Below are positions 45,582-54,723 of a DNA stretch of 64,000 nucleotides, piece after piece. The position numbers were made by a program, and so were the translations under genes. The notes under the pieces are model-generated. The model saw only the letters and a list, made by a program, of their open reading frames with translations, was not told the DNA's origin and searched no databases. Origin of the DNA: Aequorivita aurantiaca (lineage in GTDB: Bacteria > Bacteroidota > Bacteroidia > Flavobacteriales > Flavobacteriaceae); the NCBI RefSeq assembly GCF_030410135.1, contig NZ_JAUGQQ010000001.1:496001-560000 (forward strand). Direction: 5' to 3'. How positions within the stretch are numbered: position 1 is the stretch's first letter; every line of letters begins with the position of its first letter.

Positions 45582-47306
45582 TTATTTTTTAACGAATTTA
45601 TGAGTGGCCGATTTACCGTTGATGGTTAATTTCAAGATATATACACCCGGATTAAATGAAGCTACATTAATAGTTGCCTCATTTTGTTGGGGCGAAATTT
45701 CCAAAACTTTTTGGCCCAATACGGAATAGATTGAGACATGCTCAATATAATTTTGTGCTGAAAGGTTCAAAACTTCTTTTGAAGGATTGGGATATAATTT
45801 AAAATCATTTATGGTATTGTTTTCAGTCCCTAAAACGAAATTAGCAGAATCAAAATAAAGATTATATCCAAAACCTCCGCTGGACCCTGCGAAAGCCATG
45901 CAAGGGCTTGCATCGATTGTTTCGGCTACTGCGGAGGGAAAGCCATCGAAAACATGGATTAGCTCATCAGCAACGGTTTCGGAAGGTTGAAAATTAGTTC
46001 CATTAAAGGTCATCAATCTGTTTTGGTTGTTTAAAGTGTTGGAAACATGTTTTAATACATAACTAGTTTGAATTATTTCAGAATTCGTGGATCCTTTTCG
46101 TATCCAACTGTCCGTATGGCTTACGCTGTAGCCGGGTTCCGGCTCAACTTCACTAAAAACCGTAAACGTTCCTTCGTTTTCACGTAAATAGGCAATTCCT
46201 TTATATGCATCTGTGGAACCTGCATCTCTAGAAGAGGCGAAAATTAAAACTTTGTCGTCCACAATTTCATTTCTTGTGGCACGAATAGTTGGATTGAGTA
46301 TTTCCGTTACGGCGCTATCTGTGATTGTTAGGTTTGTACCCCAAGATGCGGGATCGTTATAGCTATCATTTACGTTAGCTCGTAAATTTTTTGAATTATA
46401 ACCTAAAAATGTTGTGTAGCACGAACCATTCAACCCATAAGTAAAGGCCAACTGTTCACCTAAAATTCCTAATGACACTTCATCTGCCCAATTGAAACCA
46501 TAGCTTCCAGCGGTACTTCTGGCGGAGTATACAGAATTATCGGTTTTAATATATGTGGCAAAAACGCGTTGGCTGGCAGAACCGGAATAATTTGTATCCA
46601 CGCTAAAATCCTCTACCCCTGAAACTATTGTATCAAAGCTGTAATTGCCATTGCTCATGTTCCAACGGAGCGCGGTAAATTGTCCATTGTCAAAAAGTAT
46701 ATATATAAGTATAAAATCTTCACCTGAACCAGAATCGTCAATAGAAATCATTTGAATTTTCTTTATCGCTGGTCCCGCACTCACTTCCTCATGGCCAAAA
46801 AGACTCCAAGAGATTCCATTGTCAGTAGACTTGTAAATTGAGACTGTATGGGAACTTGCTCCAGGTAAACTTTCGAACATTCCAATATAGAGGTCGCCAG
46901 AAAAGGCTACATCCATATCCAATCCATCTACATAACCTTCGTGAATTAATATGTCTGTGTTCCATTCAGGACGTGAAACTGGTTGTGGTTCTGTGCGGCT
47001 CACACTATTGGTGGAAGGTTCGGCCGCTTCGCCGGAAGGCCCAAATATAGGATCTGAGCCTATCAGAGGCTTGTAAAGCGCCGCAATATTTGGATCAATT
47101 AATTGCCAAGCCGCTTTGGTAGCCGCAATATTTGCATTTATTTCGGCGGCTGTTCCATTTCCATTAAGATACTCTGCTTGTTGGTAAAGGGCTTCTAATT
47201 CTGGCGTTTTTTCAGGAATTATTAATGTTTTCTGACTTAAATCTGATTGTGAAATACCTGTAAAAATACAAAGTGAACACATCAATAAGGTAATTACGTT
47301 TTTCAT
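45582..47306 (-). CDS. T9SS-exported Asp-box beta-propeller-like protein (paralogue 1)
   Basis: 574 residues. Signal peptide (1-19, FTGISQS), an N-terminal helix-rich segment (20-80), a beta-rich body (about 110-480) with one clear sialidase-type Asp-box, KSTDNGISW near residue 165, and repeated strand patterns as in six-bladed propellers, then a sorting domain (FKLYPNPSKEVLNLS to KSATHKFVKK). Exported to the cell surface or outside. About half identical by eye to the upstream gene; not assignable to an enzyme. Role may be glycan binding. Confidence 0.85.
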   Translation of the reverse strand: MKNVITLLMCSLCIFTGISQSDLSQKTLIIPEKTPELEALYQQAEYLNGNGTAAEINANIAATKAAWQLIDPNIAALYKPLIGSDPIFGPSGEAAEPSTNSVSRTEPQPVSRPEWNTDILIHEGYVDGLDMDVAFSGDLYIGMFESLPGASSHTVSIYKSTDNGISWSLFGHEEVSAGPAIKKIQMISIDDSGSGEDFILIYILFDNGQFTALRWNMSNGNYSFDTIVSGVEDFSVDTNYSGSASQRVFATYIKTDNSVYSARSTAGSYGFNWADEVSLGILGEQLAFTYGLNGSCYTTFLGYNSKNLRANVNDSYNDPASWGTNLTITDSAVTEILNPTIRATRNEIVDDKVLIFASSRDAGSTDAYKGIAYLRENEGTFTVFSEVEPEPGYSVSHTDSWIRKGSTNSEIIQTSYVLKHVSNTLNNQNRLMTFNGTNFQPSETVADELIHVFDGFPSAVAETIDASPCMAFAGSSGGFGYNLYFDSANFVLGTENNTINDFKLYPNPSKEVLNLSAQNYIEHVSIYSVLGQKVLEISPQQNEATINVASFNPGVYILKLTINGKSATHKFVKK

Positions 47307-47457
47307 TATTTCATTATTTTAATTAAAATTATTTAATTCTTTAGTGTGGAAACATGAAAGAAGTCAACACCTGCGCAGATCTTTTTTTATACTCATTGTT
47401 GCTGAATGAACAAGTCTCTATTTTGAAAAAATTATTTTGTCGAATTCAGGAAATAAA

Positions 47458-47486
47458 AAAAGGACCGCGATAAAGCAAGTCCTTTT
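47458..47486 (-). terminator. Terminator after second Asp-box T9SS gene
   Basis: AAAAGGAC and GTCCTTTT around CGCGATAAAGCAA, T run on the minus strand; near-copy of 45528-45557. Confidence 0.85.
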
Positions 47487-47510
47487 CTCTCAAAATTAAA
47501 CAATCTCCTC

Positions 47511-49244
47511 TTATTGTTTAATGAATTTATGAGTGGCCGATTGGCCATTAATGGCTAATTTCAAAACATATACACCCGGTGTGAGTGAAGCTACTTGGAT
47601 GATCGCTTCATTGTGTTGAGGCGAAGTTTCCAAAACCATTTGTCCCAATATGGAATAGATTGAAACATGCTCAATATTATTTTTGGCAGAGAGATTCAAA
47701 ACTTCTTGTGCAGGATTTGGATAGAATTTGAAGCCGTCGAAACTGTTTTCATCAACGGACGCGGTAGAATTCTGGGCATCAAAATAAAGACCGAAACCAA
47801 AAATCCCACCTCCACTGGATCCGGCAAAAGCCATACAAGGATTTTCGTCAGAAGTTTCCGCAACTGCAGAAGGGAAGCCATCAAAAACATCGAGGCCACT
47901 ATCGCCTACTCCTTCAAATGGACCAAATGCAGTGCCGTCATATTGATGGGAACGGTTTAGGTCGTTCTCCGAATTATCGATATCATCACGAACATAAGCC
48001 GTCTCAATTTTTTCCGAATTATTCACTTTTTGCATCCAGGATTCAATGTGGCTCACGCTTGCATCGGCACCCGCCGTAATGTAATTTAAAGGTGTGTAGG
48101 CAGCCTCATTTTCTCGCAAGTATGCTTGCCCGGTATAGGAATCTGAGCTTCCCTCGGGCCTGGATGAGGTGATTATAACCACTTCATCGCTTGGTAGTGA
48201 TTTGCGTGTGGATCGAATGGTTGGATTCAAAGATTCGATAAGTGCACCGTCTGTAATTGTTTCGTTTGAGGTCCAAGAAGCGGGGTCATTGTTACTGTCA
48301 CTAACATTGGCGCGCAGGCTTCGGCTATTGAAGCCAATGAAAGCCGTGTAGCAGCTGCCTACATAACCATAACTGAATGCCACTTGTTCCCCTACAATTC
48401 CCAAGGAGGTTTCATCGGCCCAGTTAAATCCGTAGTCTCCGGAGGTACTTCGAGCTGAATAAATGGTATTGGTATTTTTTCGGTAGGTTGCAAAAGAACG
48501 TTGTGAACCTGTGCTTCCCGGGTAATTGGTGTCTACTTCAAAATCTATCACGTCACTGGCAATTACTTCAGCAGTAAAGGCACCATTTGCCATGTTCCAA
48601 CGCCATGCCTGAAGATTTTCCGTTGCCGTTACGAGATAGGCTATTAAATAGTTGTCTCCGCCAGCCTCATCATAAGTGATTAGTTGCAATTTGCGCATAG
48701 GAGCGGTTACCCCCACTTTTTGCCACTCTTGGAAAGTCAATCCGCCATCTTGGGAGCGATGGATAAAAATAGAATCAAACGTTCCGCCGAAATCAATTAT
48801 GTTTTCGTAGGCAGCAATATAAATGTCTTTTGACGATCGGCCTGCATCCATATCAATTCCATCAATATAGTCATTTCGCAATAGCTGGTCAGTCCCCCAT
48901 TCAGGAATGATTCCAGGGCCATCGCGCTCAAGTATTTCCGACGGCGTGTAAACTCCATTTATTGGAAAATTTTCGACGGTTTCGGGCAATTTGTTAGTTA
49001 CAATTGGATTGTAAAGGGCTGCAACATTAGGGTCAATTTCCTGCCATGCATTTTTTATGGCAAGAATATTAGCATTGATTTGGGCTGCCGTTCCAGTTTC
49101 TTCAAGTGCTTTTGCTTGTTGGTAAAGAACGTTAAGTTCGGGTGTTCTTTCAGGAACAATTAGCGCGTTCCCGGTTTCATCTGATTGTGCTATCCCTGCG
49201 ATAATACAAAGTGAGCACATTAAAAAGGTAATTACATTTTTCAT
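47511..49244 (-). CDS. T9SS-exported Asp-box beta-propeller-like protein (paralogue 2)
   Basis: 577 residues, same design as the downstream paralogue: signal peptide (1-19), helical N-terminus (NALIVPERTPELNVLYQQ), beta-rich body with Asp-box-like RSQDGGLTF, the shared blocks YPGSTGSQRSFATYRKNTNT and GYVGSCYTAFIGFNSRSLRA, CMAFAGSSGG before the tail, and sorting domain (FKFYPNPAQEVLNLS to SATHKFIKQ). Own promoter (TACTTTTG at 49325-49332 minus) with direct repeats upstream. The two genes are separated by a terminator, so they are independently transcribed. Confidence 0.85.
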   Translation of the reverse strand: MKNVITFLMCSLCIIAGIAQSDETGNALIVPERTPELNVLYQQAKALEETGTAAQINANILAIKNAWQEIDPNVAALYNPIVTNKLPETVENFPINGVYTPSEILERDGPGIIPEWGTDQLLRNDYIDGIDMDAGRSSKDIYIAAYENIIDFGGTFDSIFIHRSQDGGLTFQEWQKVGVTAPMRKLQLITYDEAGGDNYLIAYLVTATENLQAWRWNMANGAFTAEVIASDVIDFEVDTNYPGSTGSQRSFATYRKNTNTIYSARSTSGDYGFNWADETSLGIVGEQVAFSYGYVGSCYTAFIGFNSRSLRANVSDSNNDPASWTSNETITDGALIESLNPTIRSTRKSLPSDEVVIITSSRPEGSSDSYTGQAYLRENEAAYTPLNYITAGADASVSHIESWMQKVNNSEKIETAYVRDDIDNSENDLNRSHQYDGTAFGPFEGVGDSGLDVFDGFPSAVAETSDENPCMAFAGSSGGGIFGFGLYFDAQNSTASVDENSFDGFKFYPNPAQEVLNLSAKNNIEHVSIYSILGQMVLETSPQHNEAIIQVASLTPGVYVLKLAINGQSATHKFIKQ

Positions 49245-49324
49245 GATTACATGTTTTTTTAATTAATACTTGTTTTTTCACTTTATAATTGGGGAGAAAT
49301 GATATGAGTGATTTTATTCTGAAA

Positions 49325-49332
49325 CAAAAGTA
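49325..49332 (-). promoter_or_regulatory. -7 box TACTTTTG for paralogue 2
   Basis: Minus strand, matches TAnnTTTG; predicted transcription start near 49319, leader about 75 bases. Confidence 0.5.
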
Positions 49333-49362
49333 TGGCAGCTTATAAATCTTGTATATAACAAT

Positions 49363-49390
49363 TGTAACAAAGACTGTAACATATGTAACA
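49363..49390 (-). promoter_or_regulatory. Three direct TGTTACA repeats
   Basis: On the minus strand TGTTACA occurs at 49384-49390, 49375-49381 and 49363-49369, with a degenerate fourth, TGTTATA, at 49354-49360. They lie about 44-71 bases upstream of the predicted start for paralogue 2, a usual place for an activator. Confidence 0.5.
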
Positions 49391-49399
49391 CCCACAAAA

Positions 49400-49429
49400 A
49401 AAGCCGAAAACACATAGGTTTTCGGCTTT
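49400..49429 (-). terminator. Terminator after the lipoprotein gene
   Basis: AAAGCCGAAAAC and GTTTTCGGCTTT form a 12-base stem around CACATAG-type loop, followed by T run on the minus strand. Confidence 0.9.
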
Positions 49430-49453
49430 CTTGGAATAGCGGTTTTTATTTTT

Positions 49454-50056
49454 TTACCCTAATTTTTCCAAATTTATTTCTTCAACGGCATCCCAAGTTT
49501 CATCCAAATCCATATTATTTCCTTTTGCCTCGAGGTAGAACCGATTCTTTTTCATTAGTTGAATAGTACTATTATTATTGCCGGAGCGGTATTCCTCAAT
49601 GGCTTTTGTGCCATTTTTGGTTATGGTCTTTCGGGAACCCGTTTCCGTTTCTTCTTCAAAATCTTGGCTCATCAACATTCGAAGACCTGCGGTAGCGGCC
49701 GCACCAACTTGTCCGGCACCATCAATTACGTGAATAGAGAACTTTTTGGATTTGTCCTCGTTTGCATAAGTAGCTTCAATGGAGGCAATGCCCATCATTC
49801 CTGCTTGACCCGCTTTAAAACTAATGCGCTTCATTCCGTTAACCTCGACGGGCAACCACTGTTTTAATTGGTCATTGGTAAGCGGGGTGGTTTCTTGCAG
49901 CTCCTGAATATCGTCCTGCATTTTGTTCATTTCTTCCACGGCATTGGTGGTGTTTGAAACTGTTTCGCGCGTTTCTCTAATTTTTTTGCTTACGGGATTG
50001 TCCTTGCAGCTTATGGATGCCGAAAAAACAAAAAGAGCGAGTACAAACTTTTTCAT
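49454..50056 (-). CDS. Lipoprotein of unknown function
   Basis: 200 residues. Lipoprotein signal MKKFVLALFVFSASISC with Cys17; a helical segment (about 22-55, KIRETRETVSNTTNAVEEMNKM) and a compact alpha/beta part follow (LPVEVNGMKRISFKAGQAGMMGIASIEATYAN). Homologous-looking proteins are common in Flavobacteriaceae but carry no name I know. Monocistronic with strong terminator. Confidence 0.8.
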   Translation of the reverse strand: MKKFVLALFVFSASISCKDNPVSKKIRETRETVSNTTNAVEEMNKMQDDIQELQETTPLTNDQLKQWLPVEVNGMKRISFKAGQAGMMGIASIEATYANEDKSKKFSIHVIDGAGQVGAAATAGLRMLMSQDFEEETETGSRKTITKNGTKAIEEYRSGNNNSTIQLMKKNRFYLEAKGNNMDLDETWDAVEEINLEKLG

Positions 50057-50155
50057 ATTTGATGCTATTAGTTATAATTGATAAATTGAATTTCACCAGC
50101 TAATATAGTCAAAGTCAATAAAATAGAACTAAATGAGGAAGTTGTAGTGAATAAA

Positions 50156-50719
50156 CTACATTTCAGAAGCTGTCTTTTCAAGCTCAGCATACCAATTTTC
50201 ACCAAATTTTCGAATAAGTGCGGTTTTCACAAATTTATAAACCGGCACTTGAAGCGATTTTCCTAATGAGCAGGCATCATCGCATATTGGCCAGCGGTGA
50301 TAGTTAACCGCCGAAAATTCGCTATATTCTTGCACCCGAACTGGGTATAGATGGCATGAAATTGGTTTTCTGAATTCAATTTCCCCAGCGTTGAAAGCGT
50401 CTTCAATGCCACAGCTGGCAACGCCTATTTCCGTGAAGGTAACGTAGGCACATTCCTTGCCTTCCACCAAAGGAGTTTCAAGTTCGTTGTGCTCCGTTTC
50501 AATATGGGTGCCTTGGATTTCAATAGCCGCAATTCCTTCGGGACGCAGAAAGGGCTTCACTTTTGGATAAATTTCTTGTAGAATATGAACTTCTTCCGCG
50601 GTGATAGGTGCACCGGCTTCACCCTCGATACAGCAGGCGCCTTTACAAGCGTTGAGGTTGCATACAAAATCCTTTTGTATTAAATCTTCGGAAACTATTG
50701 TCTTGCCCAATTGAAACAT
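50156..50719 (-). CDS. DUF3109 cysteine-rich protein
   Basis: 187 residues from ATG 50719; a start at 50743 lies upstream of the promoter box. Eight or more cysteines in YkgJ/DUF3109-like order: FVCNLNACKGACC, then VASCGIEDAF, SCHLYPVRV and ICDDACSLG. The pattern suggests a metal or Fe-S site; the family is widespread in Bacteroidota with no known function. A TATCTTTG box ends four bases before the ATG, so the message may be leaderless. Confidence 0.88.
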   Translation of the reverse strand: MFQLGKTIVSEDLIQKDFVCNLNACKGACCIEGEAGAPITAEEVHILQEIYPKVKPFLRPEGIAAIEIQGTHIETEHNELETPLVEGKECAYVTFTEIGVASCGIEDAFNAGEIEFRKPISCHLYPVRVQEYSEFSAVNYHRWPICDDACSLGKSLQVPVYKFVKTALIRKFGENWYAELEKTASEM

Positions 50720-50723
50720 GTGG

Positions 50724-50731
50724 CAAAGATA
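50724..50731 (-). promoter_or_regulatory. -7 box TATCTTTG before DUF3109 gene
   Basis: Minus strand, full match to TAnnTTTG; the next gene's ATG starts five bases after it. Confidence 0.6.
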
Positions 50732-50808
50732 CTTTGTTTCCATAATTCCTTTGAAAGAATTTTACTTTTATTACCATTCTTTATTATAAGCTAAAGGGAA
50801 TATTTGCC

Positions 50809-50816
50809 TAATTTTG
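50809..50816 (+). promoter_or_regulatory. -7 box TAATTTTG before marC
   Basis: Full match; leader about 14 bases. Confidence 0.55.
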
Positions 50817-50835
50817 GGGCCTTAAATAAAAAGGA

Positions 50836-51417
50836 ATGGATTTTAATTTTAAGCAAATTGCCACGGCCACCATGGTTCTTTTTGCGGTTGTGGATATAAT
50901 TGGGAGTATTCCAATTATCATTGGGCTGCGCGAAAAGGCGGGGTATATTAATTCCGGCAAGGCGTCCATCATTGCTGCAATTGTGATGATCGTTTTTCTT
51001 TTTTTGGGTGAAAGTATTCTGCATCTTATAGGTGTAAACGTAAACGAATTCGCTGTTGCGGGATCTTTGATTCTGTTTTTTATTGCGTTGGAAATGATTC
51101 TTGGCGTTACGCTGTTTAAGGAAGGAGATACAAGTCCAGACTTGGCTTCCATTTTTCCTTTGGCGTTCCCCTTGCTTGCCGGCCCCGGCAGTTTGACAAC
51201 CTTGCTTTCGTTGCGTGCGGAATATGCCATACAGAATATTATAGTGGCAATTCTCGTAAATATTATTATTATTTACGTGGTTCTAAAAACCTCCGGAAGG
51301 TTGCAGCGTTTTCTCGGGAAAAATGGGATTGCTGTAATCCAAAAGATTTTTGGTGTAATTTTGTTGGCCATTGCGGTGAAGCTTTTTACTTCGAATATTC
51401 AGGAACTTTTTAATTAA
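50836..51417 (+). CDS. MarC family integral membrane protein
   Basis: 193 residues with six predicted transmembrane helices (first about 8-30; VDIIGSIPIIIGLRE; PLAFPLLAGPGSLTTLL is the family signature at about 110-126). MarC-family proteins were once linked to antibiotic resistance but this was not upheld; function is unknown, possibly transport of a small solute. Followed 64 bases later by a tiny membrane protein. Confidence 0.92.
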   Translation: MDFNFKQIATATMVLFAVVDIIGSIPIIIGLREKAGYINSGKASIIAAIVMIVFLFLGESILHLIGVNVNEFAVAGSLILFFIALEMILGVTLFKEGDTSPDLASIFPLAFPLLAGPGSLTTLLSLRAEYAIQNIIVAILVNIIIIYVVLKTSGRLQRFLGKNGIAVIQKIFGVILLAIAVKLFTSNIQELFN

Positions 51418-51481
51418 ATGGGGAGCCAAAAGATTGCCTTAATGATGGGTTCTCTTAAAAAAAATCATAAAAATCGAAACT

Positions 51482-51679
51482 ATGAAAATTCTAATTTACA
51501 TTTTAATGGTTTGCGCTGCAGGTCTCGTTGTTTTTAACTTGACAAAATTGGATTTTGACCATTTGCTGGAGGGCGATAGCTCCATTGCGGCGGTTGGTAT
51601 TTTGGCAGGGATGTGCGCAATCTTGGCGCTGGGGATATTGCTTATTTCGAAAATGATTGCTTGGAAGGTAAAAAAATAG
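51482..51679 (+). CDS. Small two-helix membrane protein
   Basis: 65 residues, two hydrophobic helices (about 3-18 and 36-57) with a short acidic loop (DFDHLLEGDSS) and basic C-terminus. ATG with upstream purine-rich spacer. I do not recognise a family, but the length and composition are what one expects from a real flavobacterial inner-membrane peptide, and it may be co-transcribed with marC. Confidence 0.65.
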   Translation: MKILIYILMVCAAGLVVFNLTKLDFDHLLEGDSSIAAVGILAGMCAILALGILLISKMIAWKVKK

Positions 51680-51690
51680 CGACTTCGCTT

Positions 51691-53286
51691 TTAGTCCAAA
51701 TGGTTTTTCGCTTCCAATTCAAGAACCTTTAAAATCATTGGATCGGTTTCGTTCAGAATTATTTCGTATTCATTGGGGCCATAAAGTTGTTGGGCAATAT
51801 TGGCCTTTAAGGTTCTTTTCAATTCTTCGGTATAATTTGAAAGGTCTATTTGTGCTTCGTTAAACTTGGCATATTCAATAAATTCCTTTGAAAGTTTTTC
51901 GTCCACTTTAAAATTCTTTCTGAAGTCGTCAAATTTTATTCCCTTGAACATCATTCTGTTCTTTTCTAGATATTCAAATATAAAGTAGCTCATAAATCCG
52001 CTACGGGCCACATATTGCAGGGTTTCATTCTCCACGCTTGTATCTTTCGGCACGAACACATCGGGGATAATTCCACCGCCGCCGTAAACTACTTTTCCTT
52101 TTGGAGTTGTGTATTTTAAAGAATCAGCAACCTTAATACTGTCCGCATGTATCAATTCGCCATTACGGTAGCGTTTTTCATAATCACTATAGTAGGTGTC
52201 GTTTCCCTTTCCGTACGGACGTTGGATGGATCGGCCCGTGGGGGTATAATAACGTGCAATTGTTAACCGAACTGCACTACCATCGCCTAAAGCCATTTCA
52301 CGCTGCACCAAACCTTTTCCGAAGGAACGGCGACCAATAATAGTACCTTTATCATTATCCTGAAGCGCACCGGCCACAATCTCACTAGCGGAAGCGGAGT
52401 TTTCGTTTATTAATACATATAGTTTCCCATGTTCAAAATCCCCACGGCGGGTGGCGTAGGTTTTATTGATATCACCACTTTTGTTTTTTGTTATCAGTAC
52501 CAATTTGTCTTTTTCCAAAAACTCATCAACCACGCGCTCCGCTGTTGAAATGTACCCGCCCGGATTGCCACGAAGGTCTAATACCAATTTTTTAATTCCT
52601 AGATTTTTTAATTTTTCGAGGGCACTTTCGAATTCTTTAAATGTTGTTTCGGAAAAACGGTTGAGTTTTATGTAGCCTAAGTCGTCACTCAATTTATAGG
52701 ATGCGTCCACGCTCACCAATGGAACTTGTTTTCGTCGCACGTTAATTTCCAAAGTTTTATTTTCACTGGGGCGGTAAACGTCTAAAGCAACTCTGCTATT
52801 TATTTCACCTTTTAAATAATTTGAAATACTATCGCGGTGCACCAACTGGCCAAAAAGTTTTTTTCCATCGGCATAAAGAATTCTGTCGCCTCCTTTTATT
52901 CCTGCTTTTTCTGCCGGACCACCTTCAATTGCACGAATTACAGCAATGGTATCATTGTAAACATAAAAACTTACCCCAATACCTGTGAAGGCGCCGCGCA
53001 TATCATCTGCGTTGTGGGCATATTGGCTTTTCGGAATATATACGGAGTGGGGGTCCAGGTTTTCAAGAATACCGTTCACGGTAACATCAACAATGCTGTC
53101 TGTATTTACATTATCAACATATTCATAATCTATATAATCTATAAGTCGGTTGAGCTTATCTTTTTTGGAACTTGTGGCAAAGATTTTTTCAGTATTGTCA
53201 TCAAAATTGAGCTTGGACCCGATAAATACCCCCATTGCAAGAGCTAACCCAATCCATAGAGGCAAATATTTTCTATAGTTTCCCAT
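51691..53286 (-). CDS. S41 C-terminal processing peptidase (CtpA-like)
   Basis: 531 residues. N-terminal anchor helix (8-24), PDZ domain (about 85-180; GIGVSFYV, GPAEKAGIKGGD), and the S41 domain with the Ser/Lys dyad: Ser299 in NENSASASE and Lys324 in SFGKGLVQ. Degrades or trims periplasmic proteins by C-terminal recognition. The start ATG overlaps the dCMP deaminase stop (TAATG). Confidence 0.95.
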   Translation of the reverse strand: MGNYRKYLPLWIGLALAMGVFIGSKLNFDDNTEKIFATSSKKDKLNRLIDYIDYEYVDNVNTDSIVDVTVNGILENLDPHSVYIPKSQYAHNADDMRGAFTGIGVSFYVYNDTIAVIRAIEGGPAEKAGIKGGDRILYADGKKLFGQLVHRDSISNYLKGEINSRVALDVYRPSENKTLEINVRRKQVPLVSVDASYKLSDDLGYIKLNRFSETTFKEFESALEKLKNLGIKKLVLDLRGNPGGYISTAERVVDEFLEKDKLVLITKNKSGDINKTYATRRGDFEHGKLYVLINENSASASEIVAGALQDNDKGTIIGRRSFGKGLVQREMALGDGSAVRLTIARYYTPTGRSIQRPYGKGNDTYYSDYEKRYRNGELIHADSIKVADSLKYTTPKGKVVYGGGGIIPDVFVPKDTSVENETLQYVARSGFMSYFIFEYLEKNRMMFKGIKFDDFRKNFKVDEKLSKEFIEYAKFNEAQIDLSNYTEELKRTLKANIAQQLYGPNEYEIILNETDPMILKVLELEAKNHLD

Positions 53287-53720
53287 TATTCTATTTCCAA
53301 ATCTGAAATATGTTGTATGCTTACTCCGGCCTTCTCTAAAAAAGCAATTCCGGCGTTGTCTTTATATTCATTAAGGTAAACCATTCGTTTAATACCGGCT
53401 TGGTGTATAAGTTTGCTGCATTCTTTACACGGTGACATAGTGATATAGAGTGTTGCGCCTTGGCAAGCCTGTGTGGAAGAGGCTACTTTCAAGATTGCAT
53501 TGGCCTCGGCGTGTAGTACGTACCATTTTGTATAGCCTTCGTCATCTTCACAAATATTCTCAAAACCGGTGGGCGTACCGTTATAGCCGTCGCTGATAAT
53601 CATTTTATCTTTTACAATAAGCGCGCCAACCTGTCTTCGTTTGCAATAGGAAAGTTTGCTCCATTCTTTCGCCATCCGTAGATACGCAATGTCATATTTG
53701 CGCTGTTTGCTGTCTTTCAT
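53286..53720 (-). CDS. Deoxycytidylate (dCMP) deaminase
   Basis: 144 residues. Zinc site HAE (His70, Glu72) and PCKEC (Cys98, Cys101), with the N-terminal CKRRQVGALIVKD. Converts dCMP to dUMP for thymidylate synthesis; similar to ComEB. Function complements dut in this window, though the genes are far apart. Co-transcribed with the S41 protease downstream. Confidence 0.93.
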   Translation of the reverse strand: MKDSKQRKYDIAYLRMAKEWSKLSYCKRRQVGALIVKDKMIISDGYNGTPTGFENICEDDEGYTKWYVLHAEANAILKVASSTQACQGATLYITMSPCKECSKLIHQAGIKRMVYLNEYKDNAGIAFLEKAGVSIQHISDLEIE

Positions 53721-53847
53721 ACAATTATATAGGTAGCGAAATTAATGGGAAGTTACGCGACAGCCAAAAAAATTGTTGTTAACTTCTTGCCAAAGTGAAA
53801 GGGCGGTGAATCGATGGGTTATGAATTCATGTGGTTGTGGAAATTAT

Positions 53848-54426
53848 TTAGAAAATCCAATTGTCGATCAGCATTGGGACAATCATACCAATGACTAGCG
53901 AAGAAACCACCAAAACCCAATCGCGCTTGTTAAAACGGAAAATAGTTTGGAAAATAAACCCGATTATTAAAAGGATTAGAACCACAATTATTTGTGCGGC
54001 TTCGATGCCAAGGGCGAATTCCAGCAATGGCAGGATTTCTTTTCTTCTGTCCAATGCATTAAAAAAGGAGGCAAAACCAAGTCCGTGGATTAATCCGAAA
54101 AAAATGGTAACAATATAAAAAATGCCCATCTTTTCCATTTTTTTCTCCTTTCCGGCCGTGAAAAGGTTAAATAGGGCAGTTACCAAAATAGTTACAGGAA
54201 TTAAAAACTCAATAAGTTTCCCCGAAACCGTTACCACATTGTAGCTGGCCAATAACAATGAAATTGTGTGGCCAATGGTAAACATAGTTATCAAAACCAG
54301 CAGTCTTTTCCAAGCCGAAAAATTATAGGCCGCGCAGAGAACTATCAAAAAAAGTATGTGATCGTAGGCTTTCCAATCCAATACGTGGTGAAGCCCTAAA
54401 TTAAAATACAACCAGAAATCAGACAT
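53848..54426 (-). CDS. HupE/UreJ-type membrane protein
   Basis: 192 residues with six hydrophobic helices. His motifs DHILFLIVL (about 22), TIGHTISLLLA and GLIHGLGFASFFNAL are typical of HupE/UreJ_2 proteins, which are associated with Ni or other metal uptake; no urease or hydrogenase gene is near, so the metal is open. Single gene. Confidence 0.88.
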   Translation of the reverse strand: MSDFWLYFNLGLHHVLDWKAYDHILFLIVLCAAYNFSAWKRLLVLITMFTIGHTISLLLASYNVVTVSGKLIEFLIPVTILVTALFNLFTAGKEKKMEKMGIFYIVTIFFGLIHGLGFASFFNALDRRKEILPLLEFALGIEAAQIIVVLILLIIGFIFQTIFRFNKRDWVLVVSSLVIGMIVPMLIDNWIF

Positions 54427-54723
54427 TGGGGGTGGTGGTTTTTCAAGGTTTGCCCAAATATACGTATTGTGTGGAAGATTTCAATGTATTATTTATCATC
54501 GAAAATATTTCAATATAAATCGATTCAGATTACAGCGGTTTTTTCACTATTAAAATATGGAAAAAGCTTTCTTTTAACATCTGTTCTGCAAAATCATATT
54601 TTGATATATTAAATCGCTGAAATTGCCCGCCATATTTACGCCCGTGGTTGTTTCTTGGGATTTGTAAGCATCATTATTAATTGATAGATTTGGCGCCTAT
54701 TTTAAATATCAATAAAACATTTA
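54427..54723. other. 297-base promoter region
   Basis: AT-rich divergent gap between the HupE-like gene and the GLUG protein gene. It carries the promoter at 54662-54692; I see no other structure or coding sequence. Confidence 0.4.
54662..54692 (+). promoter_or_regulatory. Consensus promoter, TTG-N20-TAGATTTG
   Basis: TTG 54662-54664 and TAGATTTG 54685-54692 with a spacer of 20. Predicted start about 54699; leader about 25 bases. Confidence 0.7.

Noticed and set aside
50836-51417. Multiple antibiotic resistance transporter
   Set aside because: MarC name is historical; there is no support for drug efflux.
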